A DNA stretch of 22,487 nt from CAZLXG01 sp964563585 (GCA_964563585.1 CAZLXG010000036.1:1-22487), one strand, 5' to 3'; positions 7,888-14,998 are shown, counted from the first letter of the stretch. Program-made: numbers and translations. The notes: generated from the letters alone by a model not told the origin.

Positions 7888-8193
7888 ATGCCAATTATAG
7901 AATCTGATTATAACCAATCATTCCTATTCAAAAATGGTCATGTGGCAACCGTATATTCTGGATTAATTAGAAAAGGAAAAGGCGTAATTCAAGAAAGAGA
8001 ACGCATTACACTAAGTGACGGCGATTTTTTAGATTTATATTGGAGTTTTTCAAAAGAAAAAACAAAGGAATTAATCATTGTGCTTCATGGTCTAGAAGGT
8101 AATGCACAACGCCATTATATGTTAGGAACTGCAAAATTGTTTAACGAAAATAGAGTAGCCTGTAAAAATTCTAACGGCATTACCTTGCTTTAA
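7888..8193 (+). pseudogene. Truncated YheT-type alpha/beta hydrolase (N-terminal part only)
   Basis: Residues 1-88 match the start of YheT/COG0429-type alpha/beta hydrolases: FKNGHVATVYSGL, then LSDGDFLDLYW and the oxyanion-hole segment IVLHGLEGNAQRHYMLG (64-80). From about residue 89 (base 8152) homology stops; the remaining codons VACKNSNGITLL are antisense to moeA and end at a stop at 8191-8193. The family is normally about 320 aa, so the nucleophile serine elbow, acid and catalytic histidine are all missing and no activity is expected. The ATG directly abuts the ade stop, so the intact gene would have been third in the tilS-ade string. The break at about 8151-8158 is the same one that truncates moeA, which points to a single deletion or a misjoin. 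Confidence 0.85.
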
Positions 8194-8391
8194 ATTAGGC
8201 TGAGAGTTATCGCCAGCTTTTATTTCTCCAATAAGATTATAAGTTAAACCATCGTGTAAACATAGCGCATAGCCATCCATTGCAGATTGGTTGAAAGGAG
8301 GCGTGTTAATTGGAGAAAATATATCTTTTGATAACGAAAAACCTTCAGCATCTTCAATCGCTAAAGTCCTTTCTTTTAAAACTGAAATCAT
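8122..8391 (-). pseudogene. moeA: Truncated molybdopterin molybdotransferase (N-terminal part only)
   Basis: The peptide contains the MoeA signature SPINTPPFNQSAMDGYAL (26-43) and the following IGEIKAGDNSQPNLKQG (54-70), AVRIFTG (72-78). Homology ends at residue 78 (base 8158); residues 79-89 are antisense to the hydrolase fragment. MoeA is normally about 390-400 aa and inserts molybdate into molybdopterin-AMP; here the MogA-like catalytic domain and domain IV are absent, so the product should be inactive. The N-terminus also seems short: MISV runs straight into LKERTLAIEDAEG, where the family has about a dozen more residues. A small second deletion between repeated ISV-coding sequences is one explanation. 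An in-frame stop lies just upstream of the ATG, so no longer start is available in this frame. It is divergent from the yifB-like gene. Confidence 0.85.
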
Positions 8392-8437
8392 AAAATTTCA
8401 AAATACATTGCTTACATTTAAGCAGTAAACAAAAAAT

Positions 8438-9973
8438 ATGCTTAAAAAAGTTTTTGGAAGCGCTGTTTTTGGGGTAGAAGCCACAACAATTACAGTTGAA
8501 GTAAATGTAGATTCTGGTATTGGTTATCACTTAGTCGGTTTGCCCGATAATGCTATTAAAGAAAGTAATTACCGTATTGCTGCGGCACTTCAAAATAACG
8601 GTTATAAAATTCCGGGGAAGAAAATCACTATTAATATGGCGCCTGCCGATTTGCGTAAAGAAGGTTCTGCATATGATTTAACTTTGGCAATAGGAATTCT
8701 TACAGCATCAAAACAAATTAAAGCTGAAGATTTAGAAAAATATTTGATTATGGGTGAATTGTCTTTAGATGGCAGTTTGCAACCCATAAGAGGCGCGTTG
8801 CCAATTGCTGTAAAAGCAAGAGAAGAAGGGTATAAAGGTTTTATTTTACCAAAACAGAATGCAAAGGAAGCTGCAATTGTAGATGGTTTAGAAGTTTATG
8901 GTATAGATAATATTAAACAGGTTATTGATTATTTTGATAAAGGTGAAACGCTGGAGCAAACTATTATTGATACGCGTGAAGAGTTTTATAAGAATTTAGA
9001 TTTCCCTGAGTTTGATTTTTCCGATGTAAAAGGACAAGAAGGTATAAAACGTTGTATGGAAATTGCAGCAGCTGGCGGACATAATATTATTTTAATTGGT
9101 CCACCGGGAGCAGGAAAAACGATGTTAGCAAAACGATTACCAAGCATTTTGCCACCAATGACGCTGCATGAAGCTTTAGAAACTACTAAAATTCATTCTG
9201 TGGTTGGTCGTGTAAAAGATACAGGATTGATGGCACAACGTCCGTTTAGGAGTCCACACCACACCATATCGGACGTCGCATTAGTTGGCGGAGGCTCATT
9301 TCCGCAACCGGGAGAAATTTCATTATCGCATAATGGCGTGTTGTTTTTAGACGAATTACCCGAATTTAAACGTGGTGTTTTAGAAGTATTACGTCAACCT
9401 TTAGAAGATAGAGAAGTTACAATTTCGCGTGCAAAATTTACAGTAACCTATCCATCGTCGTTTATGTTGGTGGCGAGTATGAACCCAAGTCCTGGAGGTT
9501 ATTTTAACGACCCAGATGCGCCAGTAACATCAAGTCCAGCAGAAATGCAGCGTTATTTAAGTAAAATTTCTGGCCCGTTGTTAGATAGAATTGATATTCA
9601 TATTGAAGTCACTCCAGTTCCTTTTGAAAAACTGTCTGAAGAACGAAAATCTGAAACTTCGGTTGATATTAGAAAGCGTGTTACCAAAGCCAGAGAATTA
9701 CAAACGCAACGTTTTTCAGATTCTAAAAACGTGCATTATAATGCACAAATGAATACAAAACAAATTAGAAAACATTGCGTGTTAGATGAAACTTCAAAAC
9801 AATTATTAAAAACGGCTATGGAACGTTTAAATTTATCGGCGCGTGCGTATGACAGGATTTTAAAAGTTTCAAGAACAATCGCAGATTTGGAAGGCGTTGA
9901 AGAAGTTAACGGCACACATATTAGTGAAGCCATACAATATAGAAGCTTAGATAGAGAAGGCTGGTTGGGGTAA
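8438..9973 (+). CDS. YifB/ComM-family Mg-chelatase-like AAA+ ATPase
   Basis: A 511-aa protein with three parts: an N-terminal Lon-protease-like domain (about 1-170, with DLRKEGSAYDLTLAIGIL), a central AAA+ module (Walker A GPPGAGKT at 221-228, Walker B LFLDELPEF at 302-310, sensor region LLDRIDIHIE at 381-390) and a C-terminal helical domain. In ComM, the better-studied member, the hexameric helicase promotes branch migration during natural transformation; that this protein does so is inference. Many homologues have a CPCG and CxC cysteine cluster after the conserved MNP; here it reads MNPSPGGYFNDPDAPVTSS (348-366), with no cysteine, which I believe is the usual flavobacterial form. It is divergent from truncated moeA with 46 bases between starts. 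Confidence 0.93.
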   Translation: MLKKVFGSAVFGVEATTITVEVNVDSGIGYHLVGLPDNAIKESNYRIAAALQNNGYKIPGKKITINMAPADLRKEGSAYDLTLAIGILTASKQIKAEDLEKYLIMGELSLDGSLQPIRGALPIAVKAREEGYKGFILPKQNAKEAAIVDGLEVYGIDNIKQVIDYFDKGETLEQTIIDTREEFYKNLDFPEFDFSDVKGQEGIKRCMEIAAAGGHNIILIGPPGAGKTMLAKRLPSILPPMTLHEALETTKIHSVVGRVKDTGLMAQRPFRSPHHTISDVALVGGGSFPQPGEISLSHNGVLFLDELPEFKRGVLEVLRQPLEDREVTISRAKFTVTYPSSFMLVASMNPSPGGYFNDPDAPVTSSPAEMQRYLSKISGPLLDRIDIHIEVTPVPFEKLSEERKSETSVDIRKRVTKARELQTQRFSDSKNVHYNAQMNTKQIRKHCVLDETSKQLLKTAMERLNLSARAYDRILKVSRTIADLEGVEEVNGTHISEAIQYRSLDREGWLG

Positions 9974-10055
9974 TATTTGTCACAAGAATTAAGACAATTT
10001 TATAATATTTGAGGTTATGTATTGCCTAGCTTAACGACAAACATCAAAAAAATAT

Positions 10056-10796
10056 ATGTACAAGAACTTTTTTGTATTATTCATGGCAACGTTGCTTATT
10101 GTTAGCTGTAAACAAGAGCCTGAGTTAACTGCGAACGATATTATAAATAAATCTATTGAAGTTTCAGGTGGTGAGCGTTTTAAAAAATCTACCATAGATT
10201 TCGATTTTCGAGATAAGCATTATAAAGCTATTCGTGATAATTGGAAGTTTCAATACGAGCGTGAATTTAAAGATTCAACAAATACAATTAAAGACGTTTT
10301 AACTAATTCTGGTTTTGAAAGATTTATTAATAATCAGCTAATTGAAACTCCAGATTCTATGGCTGTAAGATATGCGGCTTCGGTAAATTCAGTACATTAT
10401 TTTTCGGTGTTGCCTTTTGGATTAAATGATAAAGCAGTATATAAAACGTATCTAGAGAAAGTAGAAATTAAAGGCAAAATGTATCATAAAATAAAAGTTA
10501 CTTTTAATGAAAATGGGGGTGGTGAGGATTTTGAAGATATATTTTTGTATTGGATTGATGTTAAATCATTTAAAGTAGATTATTTAGCGTATTCCTATAA
10601 TGAATCTAATGATAAAGGATTGCGTTTTCGCGAAGCTTATAACGAGCGTTTTGTAAACGGAATTCGATTTGTAGATTACAATAATTTTAAACCAGAAACC
10701 AATACCGTTTCTTTAGAAGAATTAGATGCATTTTTTGAAACTGAAGAATTGAAACTTCTATCTAAAATTGAACTCAAAAATATAAATGTAGAGTAA
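10056..10796 (+). CDS. DUF6503-like outer-membrane-associated lipoprotein
   Basis: A 246-aa protein with a lipoprotein signal: hydrophobic core FFVLFMATLLIVSC, with the lipidated cysteine at residue 18. The mature part begins with a helix (ANDIINKSIEVSGGERFKKS) and then alternates beta strands (STIDFDFRDKHYKAI, FDYxY-like segments, GGGEDFEDIFLYWIDVKSFKVDYLAYSY). This pattern matches the LolA-like/DUF6503 group of Bacteroidota lipoproteins; the family name is from memory. A function in lipoprotein or lipid handling is only suggested by the fold. It is preceded by an 82-base gap after the yifB-like gene and converges on the histidine phosphatase gene. Confidence 0.8.
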   Translation: MYKNFFVLFMATLLIVSCKQEPELTANDIINKSIEVSGGERFKKSTIDFDFRDKHYKAIRDNWKFQYEREFKDSTNTIKDVLTNSGFERFINNQLIETPDSMAVRYAASVNSVHYFSVLPFGLNDKAVYKTYLEKVEIKGKMYHKIKVTFNENGGGEDFEDIFLYWIDVKSFKVDYLAYSYNESNDKGLRFREAYNERFVNGIRFVDYNNFKPETNTVSLEELDAFFETEELKLLSKIELKNINVE

Positions 10797-10802
10797 CTTT
10801 TT

Positions 10803-10824
10803 ATTCCTACGAAAGGCAGGATAC
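10803..10824. repeat. Degenerate palindromic repeat between convergent genes
   Basis: ATTCCTACGAAAGGCAGGAT forms an imperfect hairpin (TCCT/AGGA plus an internal C-G pair around GAAAG). It lies in the 31-base gap between the lipoprotein and phosphatase genes. It resembles the ATTCCTGCGAAGGCAGGAAT-type repeat I recall from flavobacterial genomes, with several mismatches. It could also act as a weak terminator. Confidence 0.35.
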
Positions 10825-10827
10825 ATG

Positions 10828-11346
10828 TTAGTTAATAGCCAAAACTTGGTCTGAAATTTTAGCATTAATAATAGTAACAATGTATAAGTTTCCATTATTG
10901 TTATCATCAATATCTTCATATTTTTTATCGCCTAATACTGCATTTACAAACATTGGTGTTGTGTTACTATGCCCAACAACCAATATTGTTTTTCCTTTTG
11001 TTTCTTTTATAAAAACTTTATCATTTAAGTTTCGTGGGTTATAAATTATTACTTCTAAGTTGTTTTTAGTTGCCATAGGCTGCGCTGTTTCTTTAGTTCT
11101 GTTATAATCGGTAGAATATACAGCATCAAAAGTTACGTGGCTTAAAATTGCATTCCAATGTTGTGCACGTGTTTTTCCAACCTCGTTTAAATGTGGGTTT
11201 TTATTGGTTTTATCACTTCTGTCTTTTTCCGCATGACGAATAAAATAATACGTAGTAGTTTCGGTTTCTGTATTTGAATTAGTTTCTTGCGAAAATGTTG
11301 GTAATGCAGTAAATAGGACTAGTATAAGTACAAATAAGTGTTTCAT
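10828..11346 (-). CDS. Exported histidine phosphatase family protein
   Basis: A 172-aa protein with a cleavable signal peptide (MKHLFVLILVLFTALPTFSQ, likely cut after FS or SQ near residue 20). The mature domain is a small phosphoglycerate-mutase-like histidine phosphatase: RHAE at 37-40 with the phospho-acceptor His38, YSTDYNRTKETAQP at 77-90 with the phosphate-binding Arg, and VGHSN at 124-128 with the second catalytic His126. Catalytic residues are intact. The substrate is unknown; exported members of this family act on small phosphoesters or phosphoproteins in the periplasm. It lies 58 bases after the GNAT gene on the same strand and converges on the DUF6503-like gene. Confidence 0.87.
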   Translation of the reverse strand: MKHLFVLILVLFTALPTFSQETNSNTETETTTYYFIRHAEKDRSDKTNKNPHLNEVGKTRAQHWNAILSHVTFDAVYSTDYNRTKETAQPMATKNNLEVIIYNPRNLNDKVFIKETKGKTILVVGHSNTTPMFVNAVLGDKKYEDIDDNNNGNLYIVTIINAKISDQVLAIN

Positions 11347-11404
11347 TTTAGTGTTTTTCTAAGATTTGCCGCAATATAACTATTTTAAATATTTCTGGTT
11401 CTTA

Positions 11405-11950
11405 TTATGTAGTTAAAGGTTTATAGAGAATATGCATACCACGTAAATGCTCGTGAATTAAATTGAAATCTAACTTTATTTTACTGCTAAAAATATAACC
11501 TTGTTTTTCGTAAAAACGTAATGCTTGTTTTTGTGAATCCATTGCTTTTAACCAAATCAAATTATTTCCTTTTTGTTTGCATTGGGTTTCTGCCCAATAA
11601 AAAAGTGATTTGGCAACACTTTTACCTTGAGCGTTTTCGCCTAAGTAAATACGATGGATATATGATGAAGAGGCATTGGGTTGGTCTGCAAATTCGCAAT
11701 TGTATTTTATGCGAAAAATCCCAACTTGTTCTGATTTATACAGTACAAAAAAATAATCGGCATTAACATCCTTTAATTCTTTTTGCAGATTTTCTTTACT
11801 GAAGAATTTATTTATATAGAAACTATAATCTTCTTGTTTCCAGAGGTGTTTGTATGCTGGCGGGTAAATTTTTTCAAGAAGGCTAACTAATTTAGTATGG
11901 TCTTTAATTGTAATATTTTGAAGTTGAATATTTTCTGAAATATGAATCAT
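11405..11950 (-). CDS. GNAT family N-acetyltransferase
   Basis: A 181-aa cytoplasmic acetyltransferase. The acetyl-CoA-binding motif A is visible as IHRIYLGENAQGKSVAKSLF (about 98-117), with the Q/G-x-x-G-x-A/G pyrophosphate loop. It is followed by motif B, WLKAMDSQKQALRFYEKQGY (about 133-152), the usual family ending. The acceptor substrate cannot be inferred. The ATG lies 8 bases after the deoD stop, so the gene is probably the last member of a deoC-deoD-GNAT transcript. A link to nucleoside metabolism is suggested only by position. Confidence 0.88.
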   Translation of the reverse strand: MIHISENIQLQNITIKDHTKLVSLLEKIYPPAYKHLWKQEDYSFYINKFFSKENLQKELKDVNADYFFVLYKSEQVGIFRIKYNCEFADQPNASSSYIHRIYLGENAQGKSVAKSLFYWAETQCKQKGNNLIWLKAMDSQKQALRFYEKQGYIFSSKIKLDFNLIHEHLRGMHILYKPLTT

Positions 11951-11958
11951 TTTGAATA

Positions 11959-12657
11959 TTAAGCAAGTTCTAAAGCAATTTCAATCATGTCTTTAAAAGT
12001 AGTTTCTCGGTCTTTACTTGTTGTTCTTTCACCTGTAACTAAAGAATCTGAAATGGTTAAAATAGAAAGTGCATTCACTTTGTGTTTTGCAGCAATGGTA
12101 TATAAACCTGCGCTTTCCATTTCTACACAAAGCACTCCAAATTTCGACCATTTTTTATACGATTCAAAGTCATCAGCGTAAAACTCGTCACTTGTAAAAA
12201 TATTACCAGCTTTTATTTCAATATTTTTGTCTTTTGCAGCTTCAACAGCTTTTTGGAACAATTCAAAGTTTGCAGTAGGAGCGTAGTCTGCTCCACTAAA
12301 GCGTAATTCATTTAAACCAGAATTGGATGATGCAGCCATTGCCAAAACAATATCTCTAATTTTTACATGCTTTTGGTAAGAGCCTGCACTACCAACACGA
12401 ATTAAGTTTTTTACACCATACTCGGTAATAAGCTCATGCGCATAAATAGATATGGATGGAACACCCATTCCTGTTCCCATAACCGATATAGGTTTGCCAT
12501 TAAATGTGCCGGTATAACCAAGCATACCACGTACTTTATTAAAACAAACGGGGTTTTCGAAAAAGGTTTCTGCTATCCATTTTGCACGTAATGGGTCTCC
12601 AGGTAGTAATATGGTTTCTGCAATATCTCCCTTTTTTGCTTCTATGTGTACACTCAT
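11959..12657 (-). CDS. deoD: Purine-nucleoside phosphorylase, DeoD type
   Basis: A 232-aa enzyme (E. coli DeoD is 239 aa) that splits purine (deoxy)nucleosides with phosphate into base and (deoxy)ribose-1-phosphate. Seen: N-terminal MSVHIEAKKGDIAETILLPG, then DPLRAKWIAE, GMGVPSISIYAHELI, RVGSAGS, the ribose-contact CVEMESAGLYTIA and the purine-site SDSLVTGE. The open frame extends 25 codons further upstream, to 12732, but that part overlaps the deoC 3' end and has no family homology; MSVHIEA at 12657 is the normal DeoD start. The 19-base gap behind deoC fits an operon in which DeoC and DeoD together degrade purine deoxynucleosides. DeoC acts on the 5-phosphate, so a phosphopentomutase, not seen here, is needed between the two steps. 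Confidence 0.95.
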   Translation of the reverse strand: MSVHIEAKKGDIAETILLPGDPLRAKWIAETFFENPVCFNKVRGMLGYTGTFNGKPISVMGTGMGVPSISIYAHELITEYGVKNLIRVGSAGSYQKHVKIRDIVLAMAASSNSGLNELRFSGADYAPTANFELFQKAVEAAKDKNIEIKAGNIFTSDEFYADDFESYKKWSKFGVLCVEMESAGLYTIAAKHKVNALSILTISDSLVTGERTTSKDRETTFKDMIEIALELA

Positions 12658-12676
12658 TATTTTTGGTTGTTTATTT

Positions 12677-13339
12677 TTAATAATTTGAATTTGATGTTTT
12701 TCCAGTAACGATAGCGATTCCAGCGGAAACACCTAAACGTTCAACACCAATATTTATATATTCTAAAGCTGTTTTTGTGTCTTTAATACCTCCAGATGCT
12801 TTAATTTTTGTGCCATTAGTTACAACACTTTTCATAAGTTTTACATCATGTATTGTTGCTCCGTTAGTTCCAAAACCTGTAGACGTTTTTATAAAATCGG
12901 CTCCACTTTGTATGGCTAATTCACTTGCTTTAATTATTTCTAATTCTTCTAAGTAGCAAGTTTCTAATATTACTTTTAGTGTATTATTTGGCATTATTTT
13001 TTTTACAGCTTCAATGTCTTTCCAAACGGCATCAAAATCTTTACTTTTTAGTAAGCCAATATTAATAACCATATCAATTTCATCTGCACCATCATTTAAA
13101 GCTGCTTTGGTTTCAGCTACTTTGGCTTCTGTAGACATAGCTCCTAATGGAAAGCCAATAACGCTACAAATTTTTACATTACAGTCTTGTAACTGTTCTT
13201 TTGCTAATGTAACATAGCAACTGTTTATGCAAACTGAAAAGAATTGATATTCTTTTGCTTCTTCACAAAGTTTAATAATATCTTTTTTTGTAGCTGTAGC
13301 TTTTAAAAGTGTGTGGTCAATAAATTTATGTAATTCCAT
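12677..13339 (-). CDS. deoC: Deoxyribose-phosphate aldolase
   Basis: A 220-aa TIM-barrel class I aldolase cleaving 2-deoxyribose-5-phosphate to glyceraldehyde-3-phosphate and acetaldehyde. Catalytic residues are readable: Schiff-base Lys151 in FIKTSTGFG (149-157), Asp89 in DEIDMVIN (86-93) and Lys180 in IKASGGI (179-185). N-terminal IDHTLLKATAT is characteristic of DeoC. It is first gene of the minus-strand deoC-deoD-GNAT string. A TATATTTG -7 box ends only 4 bases before the ATG, suggesting a leaderless message. The upstream divergent region shared with the outer-membrane protein carries candidate operators. Confidence 0.96.
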   Translation of the reverse strand: MELHKFIDHTLLKATATKKDIIKLCEEAKEYQFFSVCINSCYVTLAKEQLQDCNVKICSVIGFPLGAMSTEAKVAETKAALNDGADEIDMVINIGLLKSKDFDAVWKDIEAVKKIMPNNTLKVILETCYLEELEIIKASELAIQSGADFIKTSTGFGTNGATIHDVKLMKSVVTNGTKIKASGGIKDTKTALEYINIGVERLGVSAGIAIVTGKTSNSNY

Positions 13340-13343
13340 AAAA

Positions 13344-13351
13344 CAAATATA
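13344..13351 (-). promoter_or_regulatory. Putative -7 element of the deoC operon, abutting the ATG
   Basis: The minus-strand octamer TATATTTG matches TAnnTTTG exactly and ends 4 bases upstream of the deoC ATG (13339). The predicted transcription start would be at or just inside the start codon. Confidence 0.5.
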
Positions 13352-13370
13352 ATAGATATATAAGGTAAAA

Positions 13371-13386
13371 CTATGACTTTTATCCG
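13371..13386. promoter_or_regulatory. TGAC-TTTT-ATCC motif, left copy, at the deoC -33 region
   Basis: CTATGACTTTTATCCG is a near copy of the motif at 13451-13466. Its centre (about 13379) lies 28-29 bases upstream of the deoC -7 box, where the -33 element or an activator site is expected. The left half-site TGAC is intact and the right half is degenerate. Confidence 0.35.
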
Positions 13387-13424
13387 CAAGTATAAAGGTT
13401 TGTTTTTTTTAATATATATAGAAA

Positions 13425-13438
13425 TATTGAATTCAATA
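13425..13438. promoter_or_regulatory. Perfect 14-bp palindrome TATTGAATTCAATA
   Basis: The sequence equals its own reverse complement and lies in the middle of the 192-base divergent deoC/outer-membrane-protein region, between the two TGAY-TTTT motifs. A dimeric repressor site for one or both promoters is plausible; the regulator is unknown. Confidence 0.3.
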
Positions 13439-13450
13439 ATAGTTCTTGTT

Positions 13451-13466
13451 CTATGATTTTTGTCAG
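13451..13466. promoter_or_regulatory. TGAT-TTTT-GTCA motif, right copy, at the outer-membrane gene -33 region
   Basis: CTATGATTTTTGTCAG contains the inverted half-sites TGAT/GTCA separated by four T. Its centre is about 29-30 bases upstream of the -7 box at 13489. The matching distance at deoC and a related TGAC-TTTTA-GTCA at 17864-17876 support a shared regulator site. Confidence 0.35.
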
Positions 13467-13488
13467 TTATACTGGAAATTTTGTGAAT

Positions 13489-13496
13489 TATCTTTG
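13489..13496 (+). promoter_or_regulatory. Putative -7 element for the outer-membrane beta-barrel gene
   Basis: TATCTTTG matches TAnnTTTG exactly and lies 35 bases upstream of the ATG at 13532. A TTG at 13460-13462, inside the TGAT-TTTT-GTCA motif, is 26 bases upstream, slightly more than the usual spacing. Confidence 0.5.
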
Positions 13497-13531
13497 TTGT
13501 TATTAAAACGTAAATGATAAATTTTTAGATT

Positions 13532-14113
13532 ATGAAAAGAGTAGTATTAGTATTATTATTAGTAGTAGCATTTGGGTTTAATTCAAATGCTCAAGAAAAA
13601 GAAACCGAAAATAAAGGTTTAAAAGGTGCATGGTGGGGATTAGCAGCAGGTAGTTATACTGATAGCGAGTCTACAGATACTCAAACATTTGTTATTTTGC
13701 CAGCAGTTGGTAAATTTATTTCTCCTACAGTTACAATTGGAGGAGCAATTGGTATCGTTAGTACTAAAACAGGAAGCGCAGATGCTATAAATACAATTAT
13801 AGTAAAGCCTTTAGCAAGAAAGTATTGGGGAATGTCTGATAAATTTTACATTTTCTTAGAAGCTAATGCTCCTTTGCTTTTTAGTGAAGATTTTAATGGA
13901 TATGGTTTTAATATCGAGCCAGGTATTGATTACTTTATTGGAGGAAAATGGACTATTGAAGCAAAATTTGGAAGGTTTGGTTATAACGCTATAAAGAGTG
14001 ATGTTACAAACAAAACTACAGGAACAACATCTTTCGGTTTTAATATGTTTGATAGTCAAACACAAGAAGGTTTAGGCTCAGGAATGTCATTAGGATTAAA
14101 ATATCTTTTTTAA
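13532..14113 (+). CDS. Outer-membrane beta-barrel protein
   Basis: A 193-aa exported protein. The signal peptide is MKRVVLVLLLVVAFGFNSNA, with cleavage expected before Gln21 (NAQ-E). The rest consists of short alternating amphipathic strands rich in glycine and aromatics (GAWWGLAAGSYTD, TVTIGGAIGIVST, KFYIFLEANAPLLFSE, WTIEAKFGRFGYNA, GMSLGLKYLF), and it ends in phenylalanine, the usual signal for BAM-dependent outer-membrane insertion. Size suggests an eight-stranded barrel. The specific function is unknown. It has a clear promoter and is followed by a strong terminator, so it is monocistronic. Confidence 0.87.
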   Translation: MKRVVLVLLLVVAFGFNSNAQEKETENKGLKGAWWGLAAGSYTDSESTDTQTFVILPAVGKFISPTVTIGGAIGIVSTKTGSADAINTIIVKPLARKYWGMSDKFYIFLEANAPLLFSEDFNGYGFNIEPGIDYFIGGKWTIEAKFGRFGYNAIKSDVTNKTTGTTSFGFNMFDSQTQEGLGSGMSLGLKYLF

Positions 14114-14154
14114 AATTTAGAAATAATTTAAGAAAGAGTTATTCAGTTATTTTG

Positions 14155-14186
14155 AAAGGTCGTGTTAAAAGCACGACCTTTTTTTG
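14155..14186 (+). terminator. Rho-independent terminator after the beta-barrel gene
   Basis: A perfect 10-bp stem AAAGGTCGTG (14155-14164) / CACGACCTTT (14172-14181) with a 7-base loop is followed directly by a T run to 14186. It lies 41 bases after the stop of the beta-barrel gene. Confidence 0.9.
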
Positions 14187-14230
14187 TTTTAAAATATTAT
14201 TTTTACGTAAACCTAGATTTCAATAAGTGT

Positions 14231-14998
14231 ATGGACATTAATAAAGACTACGATTTAATTTGCGTAGGAGGAGGCATCATGAGTGCCACTTTAGCATTGT
14301 TAGCAAAATCGATACAACCAGAGTTGAGTATTTTAATTTTAGAGCGTTTAGATGATGTTGCGCAAGAAAGTTCTGCTGCATGGAATAATGCTGGAACTGG
14401 ACATTCTGCGCTTTGCGAATTGAATTACACACCAGAAAAAGAAGATGGTTCCATCAATTGTACTAAAGCATTGCAAATTTTTAATCAATTTGAAATTTCT
14501 AAACAATTTTGGTCATTTTTAATACAAAAAGGATTTATAAAATCACCACAAGAGTTTATTCATAATGTGCCACATTATAGTTGGGTTACAGGTGAAAAGA
14601 ATTCGAATTATCTTGAAAAACGTTTTGAAGCACTAAAAGAAAAATTCATGTTTTCTAATATGGAATTTACTAAAGATTTTGACGTCATGAAACAATGGTT
14701 TCCATTAATGATGAATGATAGAAGTGAAGAAGATGTTATGGCTGCAACGAAAATGCAAAACGGTACAGAAGTGAATTATGGCGTACTTACTAAGCGATTG
14801 TATCAGATTTTAGAAGATGAATATAATGTTGTAGTGCAATGTAATCAAGATGTTTTAGAAATTGCTTTTCCTGAGTTTGTTTATTCGGAAAATGGAAAAA
14901 AGGTATTAGCAGGAATAGTCCCTACGTGGAAAAAAAATGATAGCGAGTCATTTTTTAATGAGTATCTTAAACGTTGTAATGAAACGCTTAATATATAG
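14231..14998 (+). pseudogene. mqo: Malate:quinone oxidoreductase with internal in-frame deletion
   Basis: The first 205-210 residues match the N-terminal half of Mqo, a peripheral membrane FAD enzyme oxidising malate to oxaloacetate: FAD-binding DYDLICVGGGIMSATLALL (6-24), then ERLDDVAQESSAAWNNAGTG and HSALCELNYTP. After NQDVLEI (205-211) the sequence jumps to AFPEFVYSENGKKVLAGIVP and ends NETLNI, which resembles the extreme C-terminus of the family. The whole is 255 aa against about 490-500 aa, so roughly 240 residues, including the second FAD-contact and substrate-binding region, are gone without a frame change. It should be inactive. The frame is open back to a GTG at 14162, but that lies inside the preceding terminator; the ATG at 14231 fits the family start. 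Genomic deletion and assembly collapse are both possible. Confidence 0.85.

Noticed and set aside
8152..8193. Hydrolase-moeA fusion as a new chimeric gene
   Set aside because: The two genes face each other, so each just runs a dozen codons into the antisense of the other before stopping; no sensible fusion protein results.
12658..12732. Longer deoD reading frame starting at 12732
   Set aside because: The extra 25 codons overlap the end of deoC and show no DeoD homology; MSVHIEA at 12657 is the family start.
10828..13339. Defence or signalling cassette made of phosphatase, GNAT and nucleoside phosphorylase
   Set aside because: DeoC and DeoD are ordinary salvage enzymes in their usual order, the phosphatase has a secretion signal, and the GNAT shows no toxin features or antitoxin partner.
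13856..14065. Minus-strand open frame within the beta-barrel gene
   Set aside because: Antisense shadow of a well-supported gene; the peptide resembles nothing and has no start context.
14162..14230. N-terminal extension of mqo from a GTG at 14162
   Set aside because: It begins inside the stem of the preceding terminator and encodes no family-like residues; the ATG at 14231 gives the normal Mqo N-terminus.
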